Part shown: piece after piece, positions 25,895 through 33,971 of the stretch
How the letters are laid out: each line of letters starts with the position of its first letter
How positions within the stretch are numbered: the stretch's first letter is position 1
Source of the DNA: Candidatus Lambdaproteobacteria bacterium
Lineage (GTDB): Bacteria; SAR324; JACQKK01
Length of the DNA stretch: 37,709 bases
Direction: 5' to 3'
Assembly: GCA_016204605.1 (NCBI GenBank)
Contig: JACQKK010000065.1
Span: forward strand, 1 to 37,709
Made by a program: the position numbers and the translations under genes
The notes under the pieces: model-generated
The model's database searches: none
The model's input: only the letters and a program-made list of their open reading frames with translations
Told to the model about the DNA's origin: nothing

Positions 25895-26827
25895 ATGTTG
25901 CAGCCCTCGGAGAGCCATCCCGCCGCAGGAGAGCGGCGCCTGACGATGGAGAAGGTGAACCCGACCCCCGCCGGCAAGAAGCTGGCGCACCCCTCCGAGC
26001 ATGCCCCGCGCATCTTCGCCGATACGGCCACGATCACGGAGATCCGCCCGCTCAAGGAGGCCGGCATCGTCAACGGCGTCACCACCAACCCTTCGCTGCT
26101 CAAGCGCGCCGGGGCCGATTCCTGGGCTTCGGCCAACCGGATCATGAAGGAGATCGTCGAGTACATGGCCCCCATGCCGGTCTCGCTGGAGCTGACCGAG
26201 CTGCAGCCCGAGAAGATGGTCGAGCAGGCCAAGCGGCTGGCGGGGATCGGCCCGAACGTGGTGGTCAAGGTGCCCATCGGCGGCTACAAGGCCATCGACA
26301 AGTCCCTCGACGCCCACACCGGCCTGAAGGTGCTGCACCGGCTGTGGGAGAACGACATCCGCACCAACGCCACGCTGATCTTCAACAGCACCCAGGCCTT
26401 CTGGGCCGCCAACGCCGGGGCGTCGTACGTCTCGCCGTTCCTGGGGCGGGTGGCCGATTACCTCTATAAGCACGACCACCCGGAGCGCACGCCCGGCAAC
26501 TCGCTGTACTTCATCGACGACCACAAGGTGCCCGGGAACGGCCTGGACAAGGTCGCCAACACCGCCTACGTCGCGACGGCCGGCGCCCGCAAGGATGCCG
26601 GCGTGCGGCTGATCCACGAGATCGTGGCCGTCTTCAACGCCTACCGCATCAGGACCGAGGTGCTGGCCGCCTCGTTCCGCAACGCGGTGCAGGTCACCGA
26701 GTGCCTGCTGGCGGGCGCCGATATCCTCACCGTCCCCGCGCCGATCCTGATGGGCGTGGCCGACCATCCCCTCTCCGACGAGGGCATGCAGGCGTTCGTG
26801 GCCGATTCCAAGGTGTTCGACAAGTAG
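25895..26827 (+). CDS. transaldolase family protein
   Basis: A 310-residue class I aldolase barrel. FADTATITEIRPLKEAGIVNGVTTNPSLLKR is the N-terminal signature, with Asp43 on the first strand and TTNPS on the second. Lys125 in VVVKVPI forms the Schiff base. TNATLIFN and AASFRNAVQV are the later strands of the short transaldolase/fructose-6-phosphate aldolase class. An insertion (about residues 188-220, YKHDHPERTPGNSLYFIDDHKVPGNGLDK region) lengthens it beyond the usual 215-230 residues. GCGAGGAGAG precedes ATG 25895; an internal ATG at codon 18 is also possible. It probably works in the non-oxidative pentose phosphate pathway, though an aldolase role cannot be excluded. Confidence 0.88.
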   Translation: MLQPSESHPAAGERRLTMEKVNPTPAGKKLAHPSEHAPRIFADTATITEIRPLKEAGIVNGVTTNPSLLKRAGADSWASANRIMKEIVEYMAPMPVSLELTELQPEKMVEQAKRLAGIGPNVVVKVPIGGYKAIDKSLDAHTGLKVLHRLWENDIRTNATLIFNSTQAFWAANAGASYVSPFLGRVADYLYKHDHPERTPGNSLYFIDDHKVPGNGLDKVANTAYVATAGARKDAGVRLIHEIVAVFNAYRIRTEVLAASFRNAVQVTECLLAGADILTVPAPILMGVADHPLSDEGMQAFVADSKVFDK

Positions 26828-26944
26828 CCGCAGCGGCGCCGCGACCCACCGCCGGCGGCTCCCCCGCGGGGCCGCGCCGGCGCGGCGGCGCCTGCTTGCT
26901 CCCTTCCCGCACCGACCCGACCGACGCACCTTGATCGACATACC

Positions 26945-28213
26945 ATGACCGATCTCCAGCCCGTCAGGGGCACCCGCGATTTCTACCCCGAGGAACTCAG
27001 GCTCCGGAACTGGCTGTTCGGCATCTGGCGCGAGACGGCGCTGCGCTTCGGCTTCGAGGAGTACGACACCTGCGTGCTGGAGAGCGAGGCGCTCTACATC
27101 CGCAAAGCCGGCGACGAGATCACCGAGCAGCTCTACAGCTTCGCGGACAAGGGCGGGCGGCGGCTGGCCCTGCGCCCGGAGCTGACGCCCAGCCTGGCGC
27201 GGATGATCTACCAGCGCGCCCGGCAACTGCGCTTCCCGCTCAAGTGGTTCGCGATCCCCCAGTGCTTCCGCTACGAGCGCATGACGCGCGGCCGCAAGCG
27301 CGAGCACTTCCAGTGGAACATGGACATCGTGGGGCAGGCGGGGCAGATCGCGGAGATCGAGCTGCTCTCGGCGCTGGTGACGGGGCTCGAAGCGATGGGG
27401 CTGACGTCCGCGCACGTCCGCATCCACCTCAGCGACCGGCGCTTGCTCGATGCGGTGCTCGACCACCTCGACGTCACGGCCGACCATCTCCGGGTGATGA
27501 TCGTCATCGACAAGCGCGACAAGGTTACGCCCGAGACCCTCGACGCCCTGCTCGTCGAGCAGGGGCTGGCGCCCGCGCAGATCGCGCGGCTCAACGCCAT
27601 CATGCGCATGGCGACCCTGGCGGAGATCAAGGCGGAGCTGGGCGCCGTGCCGGCGGCTGTCGATCTCGAAAACCTGCTGGGGTCGCTGGCGCGCATGGGG
27701 TACGGCGATTGGGTGCACTTCGACATCACCGTGGTGCGCGGCCTCTCCTACTACACCGGCACCGTGTTCGAGGTGCGCGACCGCGGCGCGAAGCTGCGTG
27801 CCATCGCCGGCGGCGCCCGTTACCTCAGCCAGGACCTTGACGCGGGCGTGCAGTATCCCGCAGTGGGCTTCGGCTTCGGCGACGTGGTGATCCTGGAGCT
27901 GCTGGCCGATCTCAAGCTGCTGCCCGCCCTGGAGCGGCAGATCGATTTCGCGGTGATCCCCTTCTCCCCCGCGGAGCACGCCAAGGCGCTGGAGATCGGC
28001 CAGGCGCTGCGCCGGGCCGGGCTGCGCGTGGATGGCGACTTCTCGGGCAGCAATCTCAAGCGGGCCCTGCAGCGCGCCTCGGAGATCGGCGCCGCCAGGG
28101 CCGTGCTGCTCATGCCCGAGGAACTGGCCCGGGGCGAGCTGGTCGTGCGCGACATGGCGGCGCGCAGCGAGCGCCGCGCGACCATCGCCGCCTTTCTCGC
28201 CGAGCCGCGCTGA
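26945..28213 (+). CDS. hisS: histidine--tRNA ligase
   Basis: A 422-residue class II synthetase that charges tRNA-His. LQPVRGTRDFYPEE is the N-terminal motif, RPELTPSLARM (about 78-87) matches the eukaryote/archaea-like HisRS branch, and CFRYERMTRGRKREHFQWNMDIVG (107-130) is motif 2. The histidine-specific motif reads RGLSYYTGTVFEV (265-277), where most enzymes have RGLDYYT, and the glycine-rich HisB motif reads AGGARYL (288-294) where GGGRYD is usual. The C-terminal anticodon-binding domain (from about 340, IDFAVIPFS to ATIAAFL) is present, which argues against HisZ, the shorter regulatory paralogue. No strong ribosome-binding site is seen before the ATG. Confidence 0.85.
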   Translation: MTDLQPVRGTRDFYPEELRLRNWLFGIWRETALRFGFEEYDTCVLESEALYIRKAGDEITEQLYSFADKGGRRLALRPELTPSLARMIYQRARQLRFPLKWFAIPQCFRYERMTRGRKREHFQWNMDIVGQAGQIAEIELLSALVTGLEAMGLTSAHVRIHLSDRRLLDAVLDHLDVTADHLRVMIVIDKRDKVTPETLDALLVEQGLAPAQIARLNAIMRMATLAEIKAELGAVPAAVDLENLLGSLARMGYGDWVHFDITVVRGLSYYTGTVFEVRDRGAKLRAIAGGARYLSQDLDAGVQYPAVGFGFGDVVILELLADLKLLPALERQIDFAVIPFSPAEHAKALEIGQALRRAGLRVDGDFSGSNLKRALQRASEIGAARAVLLMPEELARGELVVRDMAARSERRATIAAFLAEPR

Positions 28214-28240
28214 GAAGGGGCGCGCTGAGACGGGACGCGC

Positions 28241-28915
28241 TCAGTTCACCGGGGGCGGCGACTGGGGGTCGCCGGGCGGAGAACCGCCCGGGGGCATCTT
28301 GAGCAGCGCCGTCAGCATGCGCGCCCGCTCGGCGAGATCGTCCGCTTCGAGCAGCGCCTGCTTCTCCGCAGGCGCGAAGGGCAGCGACATCGCCAGCCCG
28401 TTGACCAGGGTGGCGGGCGGGAGCCCGGCCAGGCTGCCGCGGTCGAACTGCACCCGGTTGGTGCGGGCGAAGCCGTCGAGGGCACGGAGCAGGTCACCCG
28501 GGTCGAGCGCCGCCTCGGCCTCCATGAGATCGCCCCGGTAGCGCTCGTGATCGGCCTCCACGCGCCGGTAGCCATGGAGCAGGGGCAGCTCCCGCACGAT
28601 GCGAAAGCGGCTCAGCCCGCGCAGCACGATGGCGTAGCGACCATCGGGGAGACTTTCGCAGCGATCCATCCGGCCCACGCACCCCACCGGATACAGCTCC
28701 GGCACGTCGAGCTCGGCGCCCGGCGCCGGCCGGTTGTCCTCGCGCGGCACCACGGGCTGGATCATGCCGATGTGGCCGCCCTGCCCCATGGCGTCGGCCA
28801 CCATGGCGCGATAGCGCGGCTCGAACACGTGCAGCGGCAGCAGCATGCCGGGCAGCAGCGCCGTGCCGGTGAGCGGGAACACCGGGATGACCCTGGGGAT
28901 AGCGGCGAGGCTCAT
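28241..28915 (-). CDS. LON peptidase substrate-binding (LON N-terminal) domain protein
   Basis: A 224-residue stand-alone LON-SB protein. IPVFPLTGTALLPGMLLPLHVFEPRYRAMVADAM is the domain signature, followed by IGMIQP, GCVGRM and YAIVLRGLSRFRIV; the helical part (LLRALDGFARTNRV to LLEADDLAERARMLTALL) ends the domain. There is no ATPase or peptidase domain. Such proteins probably bind unfolded segments or act as adaptors, but the role is not established. ATG at 28915 is chosen over a longer frame from 28975; GGAG lies four bases upstream. The C-terminus is Gly/Pro-rich and ends 27 bases from the convergent hisS gene. Confidence 0.88.
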   Translation of the reverse strand: MSLAAIPRVIPVFPLTGTALLPGMLLPLHVFEPRYRAMVADAMGQGGHIGMIQPVVPREDNRPAPGAELDVPELYPVGCVGRMDRCESLPDGRYAIVLRGLSRFRIVRELPLLHGYRRVEADHERYRGDLMEAEAALDPGDLLRALDGFARTNRVQFDRGSLAGLPPATLVNGLAMSLPFAPAEKQALLEADDLAERARMLTALLKMPPGGSPPGDPQSPPPVN

Positions 28916-29080
28916 GGAGGCTCCGGCTGAGGCAGCTCCGCGACGGCAGGAGCGTGCCACGGGAAAGTCTCCCACAGCCGCGCCGCCCCGGCAACGGCTG
29001 CACCTGCAACGGGTGGGGTATCCGTGTGCCGCAATCGTGCCGGTTTCGCTGCGTCCGCCCCCCCGCCGCCAGCGCGACTG

Positions 29081-29103
29081 CCCCCTCTCCTGGGGGAGAG
29101 GGG
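29081..29103. repeat. dispersed palindromic element, copy C1
   Basis: CCCCTCTCC and GGAGAGGGG pair around TGGG, a nine-base-pair stem, followed by ACGTCCTGC, which recalls the small-hairpin part of copy D. The stem has CT/AG pairs where copy D has CC/GG, again keeping pairing. Confidence 0.55.
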
Positions 29104-29140
29104 ACGTCCTGCACCCTCGCCGGTGGCTGCTTGGGGACTC

Positions 29141-29177
29141 CCTCCCTCTCCACCAGGAGGGGCCGGGGTGGGTGAGG
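29141..29177. repeat. dispersed palindromic element, copy C2
   Basis: CCCTCTCC-ACCA-GGAGGGG with a one-base bulge, followed by CCGGGGTGGGTGAGG, which matches the outer right arm of the family. It is 37 bases from copy C1 and may be part of one compound element. Confidence 0.5.
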
Positions 29178-29371
29178 CCGCGCTGGGTGCCGGCGGCGAT
29201 GGGTTGTGAAAAAGGTCTCAGGACTTGAAGAGGGGGAAGCCGCGGCAGCGGCGGAGGTCAGGTCGGTCAGGGGCCACCGGCTTCAGGCGCGGCGCGCCTT
29301 GTCTTCGCGCAGCGGCTCTGGTACATGATTTCCGTGGAGTCGTGCAGGGAAGCGTCGTCTGCGAGGCGTCC

Positions 29372-30469
29372 TTGAGTTTCGGATTCTGGTACCCCGTACA
29401 CCTGGTGATCGATTTCGGTTCCGCGCACACGGTGGTCGTGGCCGACGATCACCGCGCGCCGCTCCGCGACCGGACGCGGGTGGCGCTGCTGCAGCCGGGG
29501 CGTACCGGCGCCCCACCGGCGCTGCCGGAGGTGTTGGCGATCGGCGAGGAGACGGCGCAGCTGCCCCCGCGCGAGGCGAAGTACGCCCGCATCGTGGTGC
29601 CGATCGAGCGGGGGCGCATCAGCGACGGGTACGCGCTGGTGCAGTTGCTGCGGGCCCTGCTCAGGCGCCTGCGCGCCGGCAGGTTCGCGGCCCTGCAGCG
29701 GCTGGGCGCGGCCGGGCTGCTGCTCCCGCCGGGGCTGACGCCCGAGGAGCAGGAGCGCTTCCGCGCCGTGCTGCTCGAAGCCGGCCTGAGCCGGTTGGTG
29801 CCGCTCGCGGCGCCCCTGGCGGCGGCGCGGGGCTGCGGGCTGGCGCTGGACGAGCCCCGCGGCCACATGCTGATCGAGATCGGGGCGGGCAAGACCATCC
29901 TGGCCGTGCTCTCGCTGGGCGGCCTGGTGGCCTGCCACACCTTGCCGTTCGGGGGACTTGACCTGGACCAGGCCATCCTGAATGATGTGGAACGACGCCT
30001 TCACGTGGCGCTGACGGCGGAAACGGCGACCTGGATCAAGCACCGCTACGGCTCGGTCTATCCGCGGGAACGGCCGGAGACGATCGAGGCGCACGGCGTC
30101 GATCCCCGCACGAATCGGGAGCGGCGCGTCCTGCTCGACGACAACCAGTTGCGCGAGCTGCTGGTCGATGGCTGCGAGCCGCTCGTGCTGGCGATCCAGC
30201 GCACCTTCGAGCAGGTGCCGCCCGAGCTGGCGGGCGATATCGCCCGGCAGGGCATCCTGCTGCTGGGCGGCGGGGCGCTGCTGCAGGGGCTGCCCGAGTA
30301 CCTCGGCGAGCGTACGGGAGTGCACTACCGCGTCGTCGACTCGCCCGCCGAGCGCACCCGGCAGGGCGCCCTGGTGCTGCTGCACGATGCGTTGCGGCCG
30401 CCGCCTGGCGCGCGTACAGGAGGGGCGCGGACGGCAGGGGCGCTGGGCTTGTGGGCCGGCCGATCGTGA
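29372..30469 (+). CDS. highly divergent MreB-like actin-fold protein
   Basis: A 365-residue actin-fold protein at the mreB position of a shape operon. LSFGFWYPVHLVIDFGSAHT aligns with the MreB start (FGFF...IDLGTANT); later matches are IGEET, RGRISDGYALVQLL, LLPPGLT for CVPSGIT, IKHRYGSVYP for IKHEIGSAYP, and PPELAGDIARQGILLLGGGALL. Yet key residues differ: the EEP of the hydrolysis site reads Ala146-Ala147-Pro148, and the second phosphate loop DIGGGTT reads EIGAGKT (169-175). ATP hydrolysis is therefore doubtful. TTG at 29372 is the chosen start, with GAGG five bases upstream and homology beginning there. It precedes mreC by 60 bases. It could be a non-hydrolysing MreB acting as scaffold, with a canonical copy elsewhere. 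Confidence 0.85.
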   Translation: MSFGFWYPVHLVIDFGSAHTVVVADDHRAPLRDRTRVALLQPGRTGAPPALPEVLAIGEETAQLPPREAKYARIVVPIERGRISDGYALVQLLRALLRRLRAGRFAALQRLGAAGLLLPPGLTPEEQERFRAVLLEAGLSRLVPLAAPLAAARGCGLALDEPRGHMLIEIGAGKTILAVLSLGGLVACHTLPFGGLDLDQAILNDVERRLHVALTAETATWIKHRYGSVYPRERPETIEAHGVDPRTNRERRVLLDDNQLRELLVDGCEPLVLAIQRTFEQVPPELAGDIARQGILLLGGGALLQGLPEYLGERTGVHYRVVDSPAERTRQGALVLLHDALRPPPGARTGGARTAGALGLWAGRS

Positions 30470-30529
30470 GGCCGCGCTCCCCGCCCGGCCGGGGTCTCCG
30501 GGGGGTAGTGGCTCGGGACGAGGGCACCT

Positions 30530-31426
30530 TTGGAACTGCTCAAGCGCTACCGCATCTATATCTCCCTGTTCGTCGTGCTGCTGGCGCTGATCGGCGTGCT
30601 CAACGCCCGGGCGTCCGATCCCACCCGGCTGCGCGTGGTGGACGAAGTGCTGCAGGCCATCGTCTACCCCTTCGAGGTGAGCTTCCACAAGGTGAGCGGC
30701 GGCATCTCCGCGCTGTTCTCGCGCTACGTGTACCTGGTCAACCTGAAGCAGGAGAACGAGCAGCTCAAGCTGCAGGTGCAGGCGCTGCAGGAGCAGGTCA
30801 ACCACGATATCAACAGCGCCATCCAGTTCGACGTGCTGCGCGAGCAGCTCCAGTTCATGGAGGAGCCGCCCGAGGGCAAGGTCTTCGCCGAGGTCATCGG
30901 CGAGTCGCTGGACAACCTGCACCAGGTGCTGCTGATCAACAAGGGCAGCCTGGCCGGCATCCGCCGCAACTTCCCGGTGATCCTGCGCGAGGGCGTGGTG
31001 GGGCGCATCCAGTCCGTCACCGCCCTGCAGGCGGTGGTACAGCTGATGGTGGACCGGCGCCACCGTTTCCCGGTGCTGGTCGAGCGCTCCCGCGAGAAGA
31101 TGACGGGCCGGGGCGACGGCAGCGGCATCGAGATGCTGGCCCAGGATCGGGGCATCGTCTACGGCACGGGCCAGGAGCTGCGCATGACCCGCATTCGCAT
31201 GCTGGCCGACGTGCAGCCCGGCGACCGCGTGATCACGAGCGGCCTGGGCGGCGTCTTCCCCAAAGGGCTGCTGGTGGGCACCGTCACCAAGATCTCCCGC
31301 GAGCGCCATGAGCTGTTCCAGACGGCGGAGATCCGCCCGGCCGTGGACTTCCGCAAGATCGAAGGCGTGTTTGTCGTCGTCAAGGATCGTACCGATGGCT
31401 CCCATCCCCTGTTCAGCGGTCCATGA
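30530..31426 (+). CDS. mreC: rod shape-determining protein MreC
   Basis: A 298-residue bitopic protein of the elongasome. One transmembrane segment (about 8-25, YISLFVVLLALIGVLNA) is followed by a coiled coil (about 65-95, VNLKQENEQLKLQVQALQEQVN) and a beta-rich periplasmic domain with GESLDNLHQVLLINKGSLAGIRRNFPVI, VVGRIQSVTALQAVVQLMVDRRHRFPV and GDRVITSGLGGVFPKGLLVG, all conserved MreC features. It starts at TTG 30530, with GAGG six bases upstream. It shares ATGA with mreD. It recruits PBP2 and links the cytoplasmic filament to wall synthesis. Confidence 0.93.
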   Translation: MELLKRYRIYISLFVVLLALIGVLNARASDPTRLRVVDEVLQAIVYPFEVSFHKVSGGISALFSRYVYLVNLKQENEQLKLQVQALQEQVNHDINSAIQFDVLREQLQFMEEPPEGKVFAEVIGESLDNLHQVLLINKGSLAGIRRNFPVILREGVVGRIQSVTALQAVVQLMVDRRHRFPVLVERSREKMTGRGDGSGIEMLAQDRGIVYGTGQELRMTRIRMLADVQPGDRVITSGLGGVFPKGLLVGTVTKISRERHELFQTAEIRPAVDFRKIEGVFVVVKDRTDGSHPLFSGP

Positions 31427-31923
31427 CCCGGCTCGCCTACGTGGGCGTGGGGCTTGCCATGCTCTGGCTCCAGGTCTCGCTCGCGCCGTACCTGGCCATC
31501 GGCGGCATCAAGCCCAACTTCCTGCTGCTGAGCGTGCTGGTCTTGCAGGTGCGCTGGCTGGACCCCTGGGCCTTCCTGTTCGCGGCCGTGGCGGGGCTGG
31601 CGGTGGATACCTTCTCCCATGGCATGCTGGGCGCATACGCGGCCAGCTACGTCGCCACGGCGGTGCTGGGGCGGCGCCTGGCCCTGATGATCTACGAGAA
31701 CAGCCGGCCGTTCACCGTGCTGCTGGTGGCCGGGCTGACGGTGCTGGAGGGGCTGATCGCGCTGGCCGTGCTGAACCTGCTCGACGAGCAGGTACCCTGG
31801 TTCACCTGGCTGTTCACGCGTGTGCTGCCGCAGGCCGCCTACCACGCGCTGCTCTGCCCCTTCGCGCTGTGGGGCGTGGAACGGCTCGAGCGCCTGCTCA
31901 AGGTGGTACCGCCCCGGAGCTGA
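31423..31923 (+). CDS. mreD: rod shape-determining protein MreD
   Basis: A 166-residue integral membrane protein with five or six hydrophobic segments (LAYVGVGLAMLWLQVSLAPYLAI, PNFLLLSVLVLQVRWLDPWAFLFAAVAGLAVD and others). The segment GGIKPNFLLL followed by GLAVDTFSHGMLGAYAASYVATA is the usual MreD core. It partners MreC in the elongasome. It begins in an ATGA overlap with mreC and ends four bases before the PBP2 start, so the three are translated together. Identification relies on topology, core motif and context, since the family is poorly conserved. Confidence 0.9.
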   Translation: MTRLAYVGVGLAMLWLQVSLAPYLAIGGIKPNFLLLSVLVLQVRWLDPWAFLFAAVAGLAVDTFSHGMLGAYAASYVATAVLGRRLALMIYENSRPFTVLLVAGLTVLEGLIALAVLNLLDEQVPWFTWLFTRVLPQAAYHALLCPFALWGVERLERLLKVVPPRS

Positions 31924-31927
31924 CCCG

Positions 31928-33898
31928 ATGAAGTTCTCGCTGCTCTCCCCCGAAGAGGTGCAGTTCTTCCGGCAGCGCCTCACGCTGATCCTGCTGGGGA
32001 TCGGCCTGTGCTTCGCCCTGGTGGCGGGGCGGCTGTTCTACCTGCAGGTGGTGCGCGGGCAGTACTACGCCGGGGTGGCCCAGGGCAACCGCATCCGGGT
32101 GGTGCCGCAGGAGGCGCCGCGCGGCCTGATCCTGGACCGGAACGGCGAGCTGCTGGCCTACAACCGCCCCGCGTTCAACGTGCAGCTCATGCGCGAGGAC
32201 ACGCCGGACCTGGAGGGTACCCTGCGCCGGCTGGCGCAGGTCTCCGAGGTGCCCTACGGGGAGCTGTTCGCCGCGGCCACCTCCTCCAAGGGCTACCAGC
32301 GCTTCAAAGCCACCGACCTGCTCACCGACGTGCCGCGCAAGGCCGCCGATCTGGTGGATACATACCAGGACGACCTGCCGGGCATCAGCGTGCAGGTCGA
32401 GCCGCGCCGGCTCTATCCCAACGCCTTCCTGGCCTCCCACATCGTCGGGTACGTGGGCGATATCAACGAGTCGCAGCTCCAGGCGCTGCCGCTCAAGAAG
32501 CTGCGCTCGGGGCGCGTGGTGGGGCAGTCGGGGGTCGAGTTCATGCAAAACGCCGCCCTGATCGGCCTGGATGGCGGGCGGCAGGTGGAGGTGGACAACG
32601 TGGGCCGCGAGCTGCGCGTGCTCAACGCGCCGGTCAACCCCGTGCCCGGCAGCGACATCACCCTCACCATCGACCTCCGGCTGCAGCGCTACATCAAGAG
32701 CCTGATGGGCAAGGAGACCGGGGCCGTGGTCGTCACCCGCCCCAAGACCGGCGAAATCCTCGCCCTCAGCAGCTTCCCCGATTTCGACCCGAACCAGTTC
32801 GTGGGCGGCATCGAGGACCAGCGCTGGGAGGAGCTCTCCCGCGCCCCGGGCCGGCCGCTGCTGAACCGCGCCACGCAAGGGCTGTACTCGCCCGGCTCCA
32901 CCTTCAAGCTCGTGCTGGCGCTGGCGGCGCTGGACCAGGGGGTGCTGGATGTGACCACCAAGCTCAACTGCCCCGGCTTCTACAAGATCGGGCGCGACAT
33001 CCGCTACTGCTGGAAGCGCCCCTACGGCCACGGCTGGCTGACCCTGCGCGAGGCCCTCGAGCAGTCCTGCAACGTGTTCTTCTACCAGGTGGGGCTCGAA
33101 CTGGGGATCGACCGCATCAACGAGTACGCGCGCCTGCTCGGCTTCGGCGCCCGCACCGGGATCGAGCTGGAAAGCGAAAAGACGGGGCTCGTGCCCAGCC
33201 GGGCCTGGAAGCAGGAAACCCAGGGCGAGCGCTGGTTCGATGGCGAAACCCTGCCGATCTCGATCGGCCAGGGCTTCACCACGGTCACCCCGCTGCAGCT
33301 CGTCGGCTACATCAACATCGTCGCCAACCGCGGGCTGTGGGTGCAGCCGACCATCTTCAAGCGCATCGTCTCGCCCGATGGCGAAGAGATTCTGCGCGAC
33401 GGCGGCCTGCCCCGCGCATCGCACCAGCTCCCCATCCCGCCCGAGTACTTCGACACGGTGCGCGAGGGGCTGGTCTGGGCCGTCAACCGCAACGGCACGG
33501 CGCGCCGCGGCCGTTCGCGCAAGGTGCTGATCGCCGGCAAGACGGGCACCACGCAGACCCGCAGCCGGCCCACCGCGAAGAGCATCGACGACGTGAAGCT
33601 GGACAACGAGGATCAGCATGCGCTGTTCATCGGCTTCGCGCCGGCGGACAACCCGCAGGTCTCCGTGGCGGTGCTGATCGAGCGGGAGAAATCGGGCGGC
33701 GGCGCCGCGGCCCAGGTGGCCCGCCAGACCATCGACTACTTCTTCGATGCCATCGAGCCGGTCGCGCCGCGCCCGGCGCCGGCCGCACCCCCGGCTCCTC
33801 CTCCTCCGCCCACGGCGGCCGCCGCGGTCACCGGCGGGGAGGCGTTCGCGCGCGAGCTGAACCGCGCGTTCGCCGGTTCCCCGCAAGGCGCCCGGTGA
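31928..33898 (+). CDS. mrdA: penicillin-binding protein 2 (peptidoglycan transpeptidase)
   Basis: A 656-residue class B PBP of the elongasome. An N-terminal transmembrane segment (about 16-37) is followed by the dimerisation/pedestal domain with RGLILDRNGELLAYN and RRLYPNAFLASHIVGYVG. Active-site motifs are Ser324-Thr-Phe-Lys327, Ser380-Cys-Asn382 and Lys538-Thr-Gly540, with GVEFMQNAALIG and SIGQGFTTVTPLQL as further PBP2 markers. The C-terminus has an unusual Pro/Ala-rich tail after YFFDAIEP (about 612-640). It starts four bases after mreD. A rodA gene, frequent after mrdA, is not found; maf follows. Confidence 0.94.
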   Translation: MKFSLLSPEEVQFFRQRLTLILLGIGLCFALVAGRLFYLQVVRGQYYAGVAQGNRIRVVPQEAPRGLILDRNGELLAYNRPAFNVQLMREDTPDLEGTLRRLAQVSEVPYGELFAAATSSKGYQRFKATDLLTDVPRKAADLVDTYQDDLPGISVQVEPRRLYPNAFLASHIVGYVGDINESQLQALPLKKLRSGRVVGQSGVEFMQNAALIGLDGGRQVEVDNVGRELRVLNAPVNPVPGSDITLTIDLRLQRYIKSLMGKETGAVVVTRPKTGEILALSSFPDFDPNQFVGGIEDQRWEELSRAPGRPLLNRATQGLYSPGSTFKLVLALAALDQGVLDVTTKLNCPGFYKIGRDIRYCWKRPYGHGWLTLREALEQSCNVFFYQVGLELGIDRINEYARLLGFGARTGIELESEKTGLVPSRAWKQETQGERWFDGETLPISIGQGFTTVTPLQLVGYINIVANRGLWVQPTIFKRIVSPDGEEILRDGGLPRASHQLPIPPEYFDTVREGLVWAVNRNGTARRGRSRKVLIAGKTGTTQTRSRPTAKSIDDVKLDNEDQHALFIGFAPADNPQVSVAVLIEREKSGGGAAAQVARQTIDYFFDAIEPVAPRPAPAAPPAPPPPPTAAAAVTGGEAFARELNRAFAGSPQGAR

Positions 33899-33971
33899 GC
33901 CGCCCCCGCATGAACCGCCCTGACATGAGCCGCGCGGGCGCGGGCGACCTCGACGGCGACCTCCCCCGCGC

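Larger units (their letters stand above)
28916..29371. other. intergenic gap between the LON-domain gene and the mreB-like gene
   Basis: A 456-base gap between divergent genes. It holds two palindromic elements (29081-29103 and 29141-29177) and the start region of the cell-shape operon. No reliable coding frame, tRNA or clear promoter hexamers were found. Confidence 0.5.

Noticed and set aside
25640..27979. A 779-codon minus-strand frame opposite the GNAT, transaldolase and hisS genes
   Set aside because: It crosses three well-supported genes and their gaps and shows no domain; a shadow of GC-rich third positions.
29267..31405. A 712-codon minus-strand frame opposite the mreB-like and mreC genes
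   Set aside because: It runs through two genes with family motifs and has a repetitive His/Gln/Asp composition.
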